Shown here one piece after another: positions 1 to 8,652 of a stretch of DNA of 64,000 nucleotides. The stretch is taken from NCBI RefSeq assembly GCF_015686655.1, contig NZ_JADPMP010000001.1, positions 124,001 through 188,000 on the forward strand, read 5' to 3'. Each line of letters starts with the position of its first letter. Position 1 is the first letter of the stretch. The notes beneath the pieces are model-generated. The model searched no databases and was not told where the DNA came from. It saw only the letters and a program-made list of their open reading frames with translations. The stretch is from Pontibacter sp. FD36 (lineage in GTDB: Bacteria; Bacteroidota; Bacteroidia; Cytophagales; Hymenobacteraceae). The translations under genes and the position numbers were made by a program.

Positions 1-261
1 CTGGGCACATCCGCTGCTCCTCTGTTGCTGTTGCTGTCCGTCGCTGCAGCCCAAGCTAGTCCTCTTTATGGGTTGCTGCTGGCTTTAGCCTTTGGGCTGG
101 GCAGAGGGCTCCCTTTTTTAGTGGTTGGGGTTTTTGCTGGAGCCGTTTCCCGCCTGGCCCGGTTGACCTGGCTCCGGCGTAGCATTCAAGTTGTCAGCGG
201 TTGCGCACTTCTTATTGTTAGTATATACTACACCAGGGTTTTTATAGACCTGCTGCCATAA
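1..261 (+). CDS. CcdA/DsbD-like membrane protein, 3' end only
   Basis: The reading frame is open from the first base and ends at TAA 259-261, so only about the last 86 residues are seen. They contain two hydrophobic segments (around residues 9-42 and 58-80) with the glycine-rich pattern of the last membrane helices of CcdA/DsbD-type thiol-electron carriers. Proteins of this family move reducing equivalents across the inner membrane to periplasmic or extracytoplasmic thiol proteins. The next gene is a broken thioredoxin-like gene, a pairing common in metal-resistance clusters of Bacteroidota. The family call rests on topology and context, because the catalytic cysteines lie in the missing N-terminal part. 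Confidence 0.6.
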   Translation: MGTSAAPLLLLLSVAAAQASPLYGLLLALAFGLGRGLPFLVVGVFAGAVSRLARLTWLRRSIQVVSGCALLIVSIYYTRVFIDLLP

Positions 262-263
262 AG

Positions 264-304
264 CCAACTGATGATTTCAGGAGTGCAGGTCATCAGTTTG
301 GTTT
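264..304 (+). terminator. Stem-loop terminator after the CcdA-like gene
   Basis: The arms at 264-274 and 290-301 (CCAACTGATGA against TCATCAGTTTGG) pair with one bulged base around a 15-nt loop, and a short T-rich stretch follows. It starts three bases after the stop codon of the upstream gene. Confidence 0.6.
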
Positions 305-391
305 ATCTTGTGCACCACCCGCGCACACTTCTGAGATACATTTTACAAGACGGAAAGTATTTCAAAAGCCATACTATAAAACTGCTAAAAT

Positions 392-667
392 ATGAATCGT
401 AAAATAGAGATTTTCACCGCCGGTTGGCCTTTGTGCGACCCAGTAGTAAAGATGGTTCAGGGGCTGACCTGTGACAGCTGCGAAGTCACCCTTTATGATA
501 TGATAAAGCTTTGTGATGATAATACCTGCTTAAACAAAGCCTAAGCATATGGAGTGGTACGCATTCCGGCAGTAGTTGTAAATGGGAAACTATTAAACCG
601 TTGTGAAAGTGGTATTACCAGAGAAAATCTAATGGAAGCTGGTATAGGACAGGGACAGAAGGCGTAA
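392..667 (+). pseudogene. Thioredoxin/glutaredoxin-like protein with an in-frame stop
   Basis: Starting at ATG 392, the frame reads 50 codons, meets TAA at 542-544, and continues in the same frame for 40 more codons to TAA 665-667. The two halves fit one small thioredoxin-fold protein: an N-terminal beta strand with a single Cys (around residue 14, where family members often have CPxC), a CDSCE segment near residues 32-36, and after the stop a cis-proline-type motif GVVRIPAVVVNGK. Such proteins occur next to CcdA and ArsR genes in metal-resistance clusters. A single base change (AAA or GAA to TAA) would explain the stop. It could be a sequencing error, but the missing second Cys in the N-terminal motif also points to decay. 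Confidence 0.75.
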
Positions 668-689
668 AGTGTGAATCTTTAGGTGCCAT

Positions 690-720
690 AAACTCTGCCA
701 TCCTTGGGCAGGAGTTTTTA
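690..720 (+). terminator. Rho-independent terminator after the thioredoxin pseudogene
   Basis: AAACTCTGCC (690-699) pairs with GGCAGGAGTTT (707-717) with one bulged G around a 7-nt loop, and is followed by more T residues. It closes the CcdA/thioredoxin unit ahead of the arsenic operon. Confidence 0.75.
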
Positions 721-993
721 TTAGGCTAGAGTGCCTTCTCCTTTTCTTGATGTATCTGAGGAGATCTTAAAATTAACATGCTTGCAGCCTGCTAAAAGCG
801 ACCACATGTACATAAGACGGCTGTCAGCTTCATCCGGGTTTACAATCCTCATATTTCTGTCAGTATTGGACGGGTAAGGAAGTAGGCAAGTCTTATTTAA
901 ATGCTTTTGTTCGATTCATCTGCCTTTCTTTATTACCTAAAAAGAAGACATAATTAAAGCATAGCATAAACTATTTGTATCTTCTTTATGTTA

Positions 994-1009
994 ATCGTAA
1001 TATTGCAAT
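994..1009 (+). promoter_or_regulatory. Probable ArsR operator
   Basis: ATCGTAATATTGCAAT is an imperfect 16-bp palindrome (ATYGYAAT/ATTRCRAT). It resembles known ArsR/SmtB operators, which carry an ATTGCAAT-type half site. It lies 17 bp before the arsR start codon, where bound repressor would block transcription of the ars operon. A second pair of half sites, TAATCG and CGATTA, flanks it at 992-1019. Confidence 0.6.
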
Positions 1010-1025
1010 CAAACGATTAGAAATT

Positions 1026-1358
1026 ATGGGATTGACGAAAACTGAAAACTACACGGAGGCGCAGAACAAGACTGCCCTCCTGCTCAAGGCGTTGGGGCAT
1101 CCAGCGAGAGTCGCCATCATCGAACACCTGCTCAAAGCCAAAGCCTGCGTGTGCGGTGACATCGTGAGCGAACTACCCCTGGCGCAGGCAACGGTCTCGC
1201 AGCACCTGAAAGAGCTGAGGAACGCTGGCATCATCAAAGGCACGGTGGAGGGCAACGCTATCTGCTACTGCCTGGACGAAAACGCTTTCGCATACCTGAA
1301 CGGCTACTTCGCTGCCCTGCTGGATGGCGTCAGAAGTCAGAACACTGCCTGTTGTTGA
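1026..1358 (+). CDS. arsR: ArsR/SmtB-family repressor of the arsenic operon
   Basis: A winged-helix repressor of 110 residues from ATG 1026. An upstream TTG at 975 is in frame but would read through the operator, so ATG is preferred. Conserved features are LGHPARVAIIEHL (residues 23-35), the metal-sensing pair C41-V-C43 in the helix before the recognition helix, the recognition helix with VSQHLKEL (57-64), and a C-terminal CC pair. It is expected to bind As(III) or Sb(III) and then release the operator upstream. It begins an operon with DUF6428, a metallophosphoesterase and the ACR3 pump, with gaps of 29, 45 and 11 bp. The family call is firm; arsenite as ligand is inferred from the neighbours. 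Confidence 0.92.
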   Translation: MGLTKTENYTEAQNKTALLLKALGHPARVAIIEHLLKAKACVCGDIVSELPLAQATVSQHLKELRNAGIIKGTVEGNAICYCLDENAFAYLNGYFAALLDGVRSQNTACC

Positions 1359-1387
1359 ACGAGAGTAATAGTTAAGCTTACAATAGC

Positions 1388-1855
1388 ATGAAACTGTCAG
1401 AAGTAAAGCACATCCTGCAAACAGCCGAAGCGGTGGACTTCGAGTTGGAAAACGGCACGAAAGTCCCAGCGCATTTCCACGTAACCGAGGTGGGCATGGT
1501 GACCACGCATTTCATTGATTGCGGTGGAACGGTGCGCACCGAGAAGGTGGCGAACTTCCAGCTATGGGATGCCAACGACTTTGACCACCGATTGAAGCCA
1601 CAGAAACTGCTCAACATCATCGCCCTCTCGGAGAAAGCCTTGGGCATGGAGGACCTGGACATCGAAGTGGAATACCAAGGGGAAACTATTGGCAAGTACG
1701 ACCTTGGCTATAACGGGAATAACTTCGTGCTGCTTTCCAAGACGACCAACTGTCTTGCCCCAGACAAGTGCGGCATCCCGAAAGAGAAACTCAGAATCAA
1801 CCTCAGAGAGATGCAGTCTGGCAACGCCTGCACCCCAGGAGGTGGCTGCTGCTAA
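1388..1855 (+). CDS. DUF6428 family protein of arsenic operons
   Basis: A soluble protein of 155 residues with no signal peptide. It matches the DUF6428 family, which in Bacteroidota is found almost always between arsR and the arsenite pump. The function is unknown. The C-terminus is rich in cysteine (a CLAPDKC segment, then ...NACTPGGGCC), which suggests binding of a thiophilic metalloid such as As(III). It might act as a metallochaperone or scavenger, but this is inference from composition and position. Confidence 0.85.
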   Translation: MKLSEVKHILQTAEAVDFELENGTKVPAHFHVTEVGMVTTHFIDCGGTVRTEKVANFQLWDANDFDHRLKPQKLLNIIALSEKALGMEDLDIEVEYQGETIGKYDLGYNGNNFVLLSKTTNCLAPDKCGIPKEKLRINLREMQSGNACTPGGGCC

Positions 1856-1900
1856 GTAGTCACCACGCCCTTATACCATCTACCCAAACCACTATAGACA

Positions 1901-2677
1901 ATGAGTAAGATAGCACTCTTCAGTGACATCCACGCCAACCTGCCTGCCTTGGAGGCGTTCTTTGCAGATGTAGACAGCAGGAAGCCCGACTTCATCTACT
2001 GCCTCGGGGATTTGGTGGGCTACAACATCTGGGCAAACGAGGTGGTGGACGAAATCCGCAGGCGCAATATCCCGACCATTGCAGGCAACTACGACTTCGG
2101 CATCGGCAGGATGAGCAACGACTGCGGCTGCGCCTACAAAACGGACGAGGAAAAAACCAATGGCTCCGTTTCCATCTCCTTTACAAACGACATCATCAAG
2201 CCCGAGCAACGCCAGTACCTGCGGACGCTTCCTGCACATCTGAAAGTGGAGTACCAGTTGAACAACGACAAACTGAACCTATTGCTGGTGCATGGCAGCC
2301 CCAGGAAGATAAACGAGTACCTCTTCGAAGACCGAGACGAAAAGAGCCTGCTGCGCATCATGAAGGACGCTGATGCCGACATCCTGTGCTTCGGGCATAC
2401 CCATAAGCCGTATCATCGCATACTGAACTCAGATGAGGATGGCAACAACCATTACCGACACGCCATCAACATCGGCTCTGTGGGCAAGCCCAAGGATGGC
2501 GACAACCGTGGGGGCTACGTGATGCTCACCATTGACGAAAACTCTTCCCTGCTGGATAAGGACAGTATCGAGGTGGAGTTCATCCGCTTCAAATATGACT
2601 ACGAGAAGGCAGCCCGGGCTATTGAGGACTGCATCCTGCCCAATGCCTATGCTGAGAACCTGAGAAAAGGCTGCTAA
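1901..2677 (+). CDS. Metallophosphoesterase of the arsenic operon
   Basis: A calcineurin-like phosphoesterase of 258 residues. The metal-binding motifs are in the usual order: D9-x-H11, GDLVG near residue 37, GNYD (GNH variant) near residue 62, a late LVHGSP, and GHTH near residue 164. These ligands hold two metal ions for hydrolysis of a phosphoester, as in YfcE-like phosphodiesterases. It lies 45 bp after the DUF6428 gene and 11 bp before the ACR3 gene, so it is co-transcribed with arsenic resistance. Its substrate is not known. It could act on a phosphate or arsenate ester, but nothing in the sequence settles this. Confidence 0.88.
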   Translation: MSKIALFSDIHANLPALEAFFADVDSRKPDFIYCLGDLVGYNIWANEVVDEIRRRNIPTIAGNYDFGIGRMSNDCGCAYKTDEEKTNGSVSISFTNDIIKPEQRQYLRTLPAHLKVEYQLNNDKLNLLLVHGSPRKINEYLFEDRDEKSLLRIMKDADADILCFGHTHKPYHRILNSDEDGNNHYRHAINIGSVGKPKDGDNRGGYVMLTIDENSSLLDKDSIEVEFIRFKYDYEKAARAIEDCILPNAYAENLRKGC

Positions 2678-2688
2678 AAGTAAAAGTT

Positions 2689-3774
2689 ATGAGTGCTAAC
2701 AACTGTACACCTGCCCACAATCGAAAGAAACTGAGTTTTCTTGACCGCTACCTGACCCTGTGGATATTCCTTGCCATGTTTCTGGGTGTGGGCATCGGCT
2801 ACTTCCTGCCCGAGTCCTCCGGGTTCATTAATTCCTTTTCAAGCGGGACGACCAATGTGCCGCTGGCCATCGGCCTTATCCTGATGATGTACCCCCCGCT
2901 GGCGAAGGTGCGCTACGAGAAGATGGGGGAGGTGTTCCGTAACGTGAGGATTCTGAGCATCTCGCTGCTGCTCAACTGGGTCATCGGGCCGCTGCTGATG
3001 TTCTTTCTGGCGATACTCTTCTTTCATGACCAACCCGAGTACATGATAGGGCTGATACTGATAGGCATTGCCCGCTGTATTGCGATGGTGATGGTCTGGA
3101 ACGAGCTGGCGGAGGGCAATAGGGAGTATGCCGCAGGGCTGGTGGCGCTTAACAGCGTCTTCCAGATTTTCTTCTACAGCGTGTATGCCTACCTGTTCAT
3201 CTCGGTGCTGCCGCCTTATTTTGGCGTGGCCAGTTCCGAGATTAACATCACCATCGGCCAGATAGCCGAGAGCGTGCTGCTATACCTGGGCATCCCGTTC
3301 TTTGCTGGTGTAGTGAGCCGCTACGGGCTGATAAGGTGGAAAGGACTGGACTGGTTCAACAACAGGTATATCCCTTTCATCTCGCCCATCACGCTCATTG
3401 CGCTGCTGTTCACCATCGTGCTGATGTTTAGCCTGAAAGGGGAGCTAATCGTGCAAATACCGTTTGACGTGGTGAAAATCGCTATTCCGCTGGTGCTCTA
3501 CTTCACCATCATGTTCGTGGTCAGCTTCATCCTCGGCAAGGTGCTGGGCGCTGACTACTCCAAGAACACGGCCATCTCCTTCACCGCCACGGGCAATAAC
3601 TTTGAATTAGCCATCGCTGTTGCCATCGGTGTGTTCGGCATCAATTCAGGTCAGGCGTTTGCTGGCGTGATTGGACCGCTGGTGGAAGTGCCTGCGCTGA
3701 TACTGCTGGTGAACGTTGCCTTCTGGTTCAAACGGAGATGGTACAGCAAGGAGAAGGAACCTGTCACTTCATAG
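2689..3774 (+). CDS. acr3: ACR3-family arsenite efflux permease
   Basis: An inner-membrane protein of 361 residues with about ten hydrophobic segments. The ACR3 signature [19 protein letters not shown] contains the conserved Cys130 in membrane helix 4, which is needed for As(III) transport in this family. A second conserved stretch, [11 protein letters not shown], lies near residue 302. It exports arsenite using the proton-motive force. It is the last gene of the ars operon and is followed directly by a strong terminator. No arsenate reductase gene (arsC) is found in the operon or elsewhere in the window, so arsenate would need reduction by an enzyme encoded elsewhere. Confidence 0.95.
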   Translation: MSANNCTPAHNRKKLSFLDRYLTLWIFLAMFLGVGIGYFLPESSGFINSFSSGTTNVPLAIGLILMMYPPLAKVRYEKMGEVFRNVRILSISLLLNWVIGPLLMFFLAILFFHDQPEYMIGLILIGIARCIAMVMVWNELAEGNREYAAGLVALNSVFQIFFYSVYAYLFISVLPPYFGVASSEINITIGQIAESVLLYLGIPFFAGVVSRYGLIRWKGLDWFNNRYIPFISPITLIALLFTIVLMFSLKGELIVQIPFDVVKIAIPLVLYFTIMFVVSFILGKVLGADYSKNTAISFTATGNNFELAIAVAIGVFGINSGQAFAGVIGPLVEVPALILLVNVAFWFKRRWYSKEKEPVTS

Positions 3775-3795
3775 ATACTGCATGAAATCGTTTAT

Positions 3796-3838
3796 ACAGG
3801 GGCTGTTCAGGTGTTTGAGCAGCCCCTGTTGTTTTGTT
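3796..3838 (+). terminator. Rho-independent terminator of the ars operon
   Basis: ACAGGGGCTGTTCA (3796-3809) pairs with TGAGCAGCCCCTGT (3816-3829), a 14-bp stem with one G-T pair, followed by TTGTTTTGTTG. It starts 22 bp after the ACR3 stop codon. Confidence 0.9.
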
Positions 3839-4603
3839 GAGGTATTTTCTCTCACATCTGAATCACGCCTCGAAATACAATTACTCTAAATTCAAATATG
3901 GGCATCATTCGCGTATAGGTTGAAGCGTCATGATAGTTGAGACTTTCACGGTGCACAGATACAGCTTCTGAATTTCAGTTTTAACGTTTTACGCCTTCTC
4001 TGTGTTGACATCCTAATAATGGAGGCATAAGGTTATGGAGTGAACAAACCTCAAAAGCTGATTCCATCAATCAGTGAAGTAGACAAATAAGGAGGGTTAG
4101 CCTCATAGGCATGCACTTGGTAGTCAAGACCAGAAGTGTCTAACGGTTGCTACGCAAGACGTTGTTAAATTAGTGGAATATAACTAGTATGCGATCGGTA
4201 AGAGTATTCAACATGCGCCTTATGAGAAAAGGTGCCTACCATTTACTACCGCTGTCAATGTTTTAATCCTTCAGATATGATATAAAAAGTAGCTTACCAA
4301 GTATACAGGAGGCATAGGTAGTACTTACCTAGAGTTAAGTCCGAATTTTTATAGCGATGATTTGGAAGATAAAGTGTATCATGAGAAGCCACCTAAGAAT
4401 GGACTTTGCACTGACAGCCTTTCATGTAATTCGCTTAGAAGGATAAGCTATACCTAGGCAGGTGTTATCACTGCAATCATATTAAAGCCTCATAATGTAG
4501 ACCGCGCTACTTCCAGCTTATTGCCTAACCCCAAGTTAGGCATGAACGTTGATATATACTGAGAGAAGTGTTAAACTACACTTTAAACTTGTATCTTTAA
4601 GTT
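3839..4603. other. 765-bp stretch without a recognisable gene
   Basis: Stop codons are frequent in all frames and no family is recognised, so this may be decayed DNA between two modules. The only possible signal is TATCTTTA at 4592-4599, which matches seven of eight bases of the TAnnTTTG -7 box just before the next gene. Confidence 0.5.
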
Positions 4604-4852
4604 ATGAAAAGCAGATTAAAAGCAGATAAAAGAAGTGCAGCCGGGAAGGAAACAGCCTACGTTACGAAACGTGTTTTGGTGCGGGCTGCCAGTCCTGCAG
4701 TGAAGAAAGCGTCCAGAAAGGCTATGGAAGTTGCAGGCTACGTGGTGAAAGCAGAAAACGGGTGGGTAGTGCGCGTAGACCAGGATGGTACTAAAAAAAG
4801 AATCAGCAAGATCAGAAATATAACACGCCCTAAACAAATTGTCCTCGACTAA
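4604..4852 (+). CDS. Small basic protein, probable antitoxin of the zeta-type toxin
   Basis: A basic protein of 82 residues with many Lys and Arg, whose middle part (VTKRVLVRAASPAVKKASRKAMEVAGYVVKAENGWVVRV) looks like a short helix followed by two beta strands. Its 3' end overlaps the downstream zeta-toxin gene by 14 bp, the usual order of antitoxin before toxin. It does not resemble the classical epsilon antitoxin. It could neutralise the toxin, bind the operon promoter, or both. The role is inferred from gene order only. Confidence 0.6.
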   Translation: MKSRLKADKRSAAGKETAYVTKRVLVRAASPAVKKASRKAMEVAGYVVKAENGWVVRVDQDGTKKRISKIRNITRPKQIVLD

Positions 4853-5630
4853 CTCAAAACTTAGGTTGAGAGTCTTTGCCGGCCCTAACGGCTCTGGCAA
4901 AAGCACGATCATTAACGCTGTAAGAGCCTATAAAGTCAGCCAGATTCCGGTTGACTTTGGCATTTATATAAATGCCGATGACATTGCCAAAGCACTACAG
5001 GAGGACCGCTTCTCTTTTGACCCATACCGCATCGAGGTCGCTGATGAGGAGTTCTCCCAGATAGCGGTATCATCTGGCCTTATTCACGAGCTGTTCGATC
5101 AATCCCAATTTGCAGCCTGTTACAGGCTTACTGATAATAGAATTGAGCTTGTTGCACCCGAAACCAACGAGCAGCTGGCACAGATCATCGCTGATTTCCT
5201 GAGGAAAAAGCTGTTGCTGGAGAGGAAAAAGTTCTCCTTCGAAACCGTGTTCTCTCACCCTTCCAAGCTTGACATTATGCGAGAGGCGGCGGCGGCAGGC
5301 TACAAGGTTTATCTGTACTTTGTATCCACCGAATCACCCGAAATTAATAAATTTAGGGTGCATGTGAGAACCCAGCAGGGAGGGCATGATGTTCCTGAAG
5401 ATAAGATAGAGCAAAGATATTACCGCTCGCTTGGCCTTTTGTTCGAGGCTGCCCAGTTAGCCTACCAGGTTTATTTTTTCGATAACTCCAGGGACGGAGA
5501 GGGCTTTCAGCTCTTTGCGCACTTTAAGAAGAATGCAAAGGGAGAAAAGGACTGGGACGAACTCAATCCTGATACAGTTCCAAACTGGTTCCTGGAATAC
5601 TACTCAAACAAGGTCTCAGAAAGCAGATAA
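4839..5630 (+). CDS. Zeta-toxin family kinase
   Basis: A P-loop protein of 263 residues. The Walker A motif GPNGSGKST lies at residues 15-23, INADDIAKALQ follows near residue 47, and FSFETVFSHPSKLDIM near residue 130 is the substrate-side signature of zeta/PezT kinases. Zeta toxins phosphorylate UDP-N-acetylamino sugars and so block cell-wall synthesis. No ATG suits the start. TTG 4839 is chosen because it overlaps the upstream gene and leaves a normal distance to the P-loop, so translation is probably coupled to the antitoxin. An alternative view is an orphan zeta-like ATPase of a mobile element. Confidence 0.85.
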   Translation: MSSTNSKLRLRVFAGPNGSGKSTIINAVRAYKVSQIPVDFGIYINADDIAKALQEDRFSFDPYRIEVADEEFSQIAVSSGLIHELFDQSQFAACYRLTDNRIELVAPETNEQLAQIIADFLRKKLLLERKKFSFETVFSHPSKLDIMREAAAAGYKVYLYFVSTESPEINKFRVHVRTQQGGHDVPEDKIEQRYYRSLGLLFEAAQLAYQVYFFDNSRDGEGFQLFAHFKKNAKGEKDWDELNPDTVPNWFLEYYSNKVSESR

Positions 5631-5636
5631 TCGAAA

Positions 5637-7481
5637 TTAAAAGGTCTCTCTGAAGTCATCCATAGCACTTTTTAGCCGTGTCACCTCCGCCTGTAAAATG
5701 GCTATCTCAACGTCTGACCCTTCGCTAATCCTTCTATTCTCTGATTTTTCAAGTTCAAAATTAGCTATCTCCGCTTCAAGTATTTGCCTTGCTCTCTCTT
5801 GTAACTGAGCTTTAAGGTTCAGGATTTTGTGATTGACCAGCAAAATGCTCTTTTGGCTAGCTTCTACCTGATCAGTATAGGTCAGTACATCCTGATTTTG
5901 CTCTACCAAGAGATATAAGCTACTCCTGGTAAAGACTTCCAGCAGGTTTGTTTCAGAAAGCACAAGCCGAAGCTCAGCGCCCTCGAAAAGAGTTCCTACA
6001 GCTGATTTTGGAATGTGCCTGACTTTAGCATAATGGGGCCTTATCAGCTGAAAGTATTCATCTGCACCAGGGAGAATATGGTAATTTACTCCAGCAATTG
6101 TTGTCAATTCCAGTGCAGGAAGGTCAGCTTGCTTCTTGAGCCAGTAACTTTTCTCAATGCCTGCCCGCGCAAAGCTTGCCTCTAACTCTTTGCTATCCTC
6201 CAGAAACTCTGCACGCAGTGTGTGCACCATTTCATAATGGCCGTATTCAAAGTTCCCGTGGAAAGGATTTGTGCGGCTTTTACCAGCTATGAAGTCATAG
6301 GCTTTATCGGCAAAAGCCACAAGATCCTCTAGGATCTGCATCCTGTTCTCTATGCTTTCCTGTAAACGTTGTCCTTTCCTCTCCGCACTATCTTTGTCCT
6401 GTTGTAGCCCATAGAGCTTATGGGTTAATTCTGACAGGTTTTCTTTTAACTCGGTAAAAGCCGCTAATTTTCTTTTCTCTTCAGCCTTTCTTTGCTCCAG
6501 GATCCTGGCCTCTGCAGCCCGGCGTTTTTCGGCTTCAATCTTGTGCTCCCTTTCAAGGAGATCTCTTCTGTTTCTTTCCTGTGCAACGGCCTGCTCCACC
6601 TCCCTCTTTTGCTTCTTCGCATCGTGGAAGTATACTTTATAGCGATCGACATCAAAGGTTAAATCAGAAAGGGTAACATAGGCCATTTCCCAGGTATCCT
6701 TTATCTCAAGCTCCTGCCGGTAATACTTCTTGTAGTAGCACTTCAGCACCAGATCGTTCTCAAGATCTGATTTCCAGCTGCATTCCTCGTCGAAAACATA
6801 TGCATTATGATGGTTGGTAAAGATTACATCATTATAGGTTAGCTTTCTGATATCATCATCGAGGCTGAACTTATGAAACACCCAGAGAATATAGCTGCCC
6901 TCTTCCTGATAGAAATGCTGCCTGCCGGTAATCACACTCAGCCAGGTGGTGGAAAGCTGCAACTCAATAGCCACACGCTTGTCCCTGAAAGAGGCATTGA
7001 TGTCAGGCTTACGCCACTCCTTTTCAATGAGCTTACTTTTAACAACCTTTTCTATCTCAACAGAGGATACCCCCTTATTAGAGAGTCTATTTTTGTTCAG
7101 GTAGGCAGCGATCTGTTCCTTGAGGTGAATGTGCAGCGCGCTCTCCTTAGCACCATTGTATTTGATGCGGTCAACCTCCTCCCGTGTGTATGCATTGTTG
7201 GTTTTTATATGGCAGGCTGCGCTGTCTTTCAGGTGGGCGAAGTGAAAGCTATCCTTTTTGCGTTTTCCGCTATTGAAATTGCCGCCTCTGATCCTGATCA
7301 GCTGCTTGCAGTAATAGCAGACAAACATCGGTTCCCGGTAACCTTGAATGGCTTTCTGTAACTCTGAGCGGTACTCTGTGATTTCATCTAAAGGCTTTTT
7401 GAAAAACGTGTAAGCGTTCACTTGCTCTCCTGTTTCATAATTCAGGACATCTTCAATGGTCAGTTTTCCTACTTGTTTCAT
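5637..7481 (-). CDS. DUF6035 / CoiA-like nuclease-fold protein with coiled coil
   Basis: The frame is open from 7586, but ATG 7481, preceded by TGAGG, is the better start and gives 614 residues beginning MKQVGKLTIEDVLNYETGE. Near residues 55-90 is a zinc-binding-like cluster C-x2-C ... H-x2-H ... C, as in CoiA proteins. Near residues 158-175, RKPDI followed by AIELQ gives a PD-(D/E)xK-type nuclease core in the E-x-Q form. A long charged coiled coil lies around residues 290-390, and the C-terminus also looks helical. It shows the pattern of the DUF6035 family, found in mobile and defence regions of Bacteroidota. The role in DNA uptake or defence is unproven. It is convergent with the zeta toxin gene, 6 bp away. 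Confidence 0.8.
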   Translation of the reverse strand: MKQVGKLTIEDVLNYETGEQVNAYTFFKKPLDEITEYRSELQKAIQGYREPMFVCYYCKQLIRIRGGNFNSGKRKKDSFHFAHLKDSAACHIKTNNAYTREEVDRIKYNGAKESALHIHLKEQIAAYLNKNRLSNKGVSSVEIEKVVKSKLIEKEWRKPDINASFRDKRVAIELQLSTTWLSVITGRQHFYQEEGSYILWVFHKFSLDDDIRKLTYNDVIFTNHHNAYVFDEECSWKSDLENDLVLKCYYKKYYRQELEIKDTWEMAYVTLSDLTFDVDRYKVYFHDAKKQKREVEQAVAQERNRRDLLEREHKIEAEKRRAAEARILEQRKAEEKRKLAAFTELKENLSELTHKLYGLQQDKDSAERKGQRLQESIENRMQILEDLVAFADKAYDFIAGKSRTNPFHGNFEYGHYEMVHTLRAEFLEDSKELEASFARAGIEKSYWLKKQADLPALELTTIAGVNYHILPGADEYFQLIRPHYAKVRHIPKSAVGTLFEGAELRLVLSETNLLEVFTRSSLYLLVEQNQDVLTYTDQVEASQKSILLVNHKILNLKAQLQERARQILEAEIANFELEKSENRRISEGSDVEIAILQAEVTRLKSAMDDFRETF

Positions 7482-7600
7482 AAGCCTCAGTTGATGAGGG
7501 AATATAACATAAAATTTATGAAGTTGTGTTAAATCCTCTAGTGCTGAAAATAGTGGCAATACTGTTACCATCTGCGGTTGTACCATTGAGTAACATTTGC

Positions 7601-7628
7601 AAGTATTTAAGTACTTGCTTAAATACTT
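7601..7628 (+). promoter_or_regulatory. Probable operator of the mercury-cluster ArsR regulator
   Basis: AAGTATTTAAG (7601-7611) and CTTAAATACTT (7618-7628) form a perfect 11-bp inverted repeat with a 6-bp spacer. The spacer holds the likely -33 TTG (7615-7617), so a bound repressor would cover the promoter of the regulator and merTP genes. It also lies 5' of the divergent DUF6035 gene. Confidence 0.75.
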
Positions 7629-7637
7629 ATCATTTAT

Positions 7638-7645
7638 TAAATTTG
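7638..7645 (+). promoter_or_regulatory. Bacteroidota-type -7 box
   Basis: TAAATTTG matches the TAnnTTTG consensus exactly. TTG at 7615-7617 lies 20 bp upstream, the right spacing for a -33 element. Transcription would start near 7652, about 10 nt before ATG 7662. Confidence 0.7.
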
Positions 7646-7661
7646 CTTGACAGAAATTGCT

Positions 7662-8039
7662 ATGGAAGAAGAGAAGTTATGTATTCGGGTTTACACCAAT
7701 AAAGAAAGACTGCAACTATGCTCTGATCGGCTGGAGACTGCAGCCGGTATGATACAGACCCTGAGCCAGGTCTTTAGCCTGGCAGGGAGTGAGACAAGGC
7801 TTAAGCTTCTATACCTGTTGGAGCAGGAGGAATCGCTGTGCGTCTGTGATCTAAGCGACGTGCTGCAAATGACCATGCCCGCTGTCTCGCAGCACCTGCG
7901 CAAGCTTAAGGATGCTAACATCATCCAAAGTAAGAAGGTAGGGCAGACCGTGTTCTATTCCCTAAAGCAGGAGCACCAGGAAGTAATAAAGCCCCTGTTG
8001 GAGCTTATCAGTAGGGAAATAGAAATAAAAACAAACTAA
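7662..8039 (+). CDS. ArsR/SmtB-family regulator of the mercury/heavy-metal genes
   Basis: A winged-helix repressor of 125 residues from ATG 7662 (an in-frame TTG at 7647 is less likely because it sits at the promoter). ELCVCDL-type metal motif: C60-V-C62-D-L. Recognition helix: MPAVSQHLRKL (residues 72-82). Additional Cys7 and Cys20 in the N-terminal arm could add a ligand, as in CadC-like sensors. It is followed after 5 bp by merTP, so the ligand is likely Hg(II), though Cd or Pb is possible. The perfect inverted repeat at 7601-7628 is its likely binding site. MerR, the usual mercury regulator, is absent. Confidence 0.9.
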   Translation: MEEEKLCIRVYTNKERLQLCSDRLETAAGMIQTLSQVFSLAGSETRLKLLYLLEQEESLCVCDLSDVLQMTMPAVSQHLRKLKDANIIQSKKVGQTVFYSLKQEHQEVIKPLLELISREIEIKTN

Positions 8040-8044
8040 GTGAT

Positions 8045-8650
8045 ATGAGAAATACTTCATCTAAGCTTGCGGGTAGCAGCATAGTGGCTGCATTTACGGC
8101 CTCTCTTTGCTGCATCACACCGCTGCTGGCCGTAATGGTAGGTGCCACAGGGGTTGCTTCTTCTTTTGACTGGGTTGAACCACTCAGGCCGTATCTGATA
8201 GGCATTACCATCGCAGTCCTGGGCTTGGCGTGGTATCAACGTCTGAAACCGGGCAGGTCAGCCTCTAGCTGCGACTGTGAGCAAAATGATAAGTTCTCAT
8301 TCTGGAAGTCGAACAGGGTGTTGCTATTGGTTAGTTGCCTTGCGTTGCTTCTGCTTACCTTTCCAAATTATGCAGGTGTTTTCTATGGGAAAACAATTCC
8401 GATAGCTAATAGTGCCGAAGGCGACAATAAGCAGACAATAGAACTGAAAGTGGAGGGAATGACCTGCGCGGGCTGTGAGGCGCTTGTGAGCCAGGTGATA
8501 GGCGAGGTGCCGGGAGTCTTTCATGTGAGTACTTCCTACAAGGCTGGAAGCACCACCATCTCCTACGACAGCACAAGGGTGAAGCCCTTGGATATCCTAC
8601 AGGCGGCTAAAAAGACGGGCTATACAGTGGAGGTAGCTAAGAAGAAGTAA
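8045..8650 (+). CDS. merTP: MerT-MerP fusion mercury transport protein
   Basis: A protein of 201 residues that joins two mercury-uptake modules. The N-terminal MerT part has hydrophobic segments at about 12-38, 46-64 and 92-112, with the Cys pair C22-C23 in the first segment (SLCCITPLL) and a second pair C76-x-C78 in the loop. The C-terminal MerP-like HMA domain (residues 131-198) carries GMTCAGC with C141 and C144. Hg(II) would be bound by the HMA domain and passed to the paired cysteines for import. Import normally serves the reductase MerA, but no merA is seen in the window, so the ion may instead go to the efflux pumps downstream. The fusion is typical of Bacteroidota. Confidence 0.92.
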   Translation: MRNTSSKLAGSSIVAAFTASLCCITPLLAVMVGATGVASSFDWVEPLRPYLIGITIAVLGLAWYQRLKPGRSASSCDCEQNDKFSFWKSNRVLLLVSCLALLLLTFPNYAGVFYGKTIPIANSAEGDNKQTIELKVEGMTCAGCEALVSQVIGEVPGVFHVSTSYKAGSTTISYDSTRVKPLDILQAAKKTGYTVEVAKKK

Positions 8651-8652
8651 GC

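Noticed and set aside
3839..4603. Decayed transposase in the stretch after the ars operon
   Set aside because: Short protein-like runs are seen in several frames, but none matches a family that I can name.
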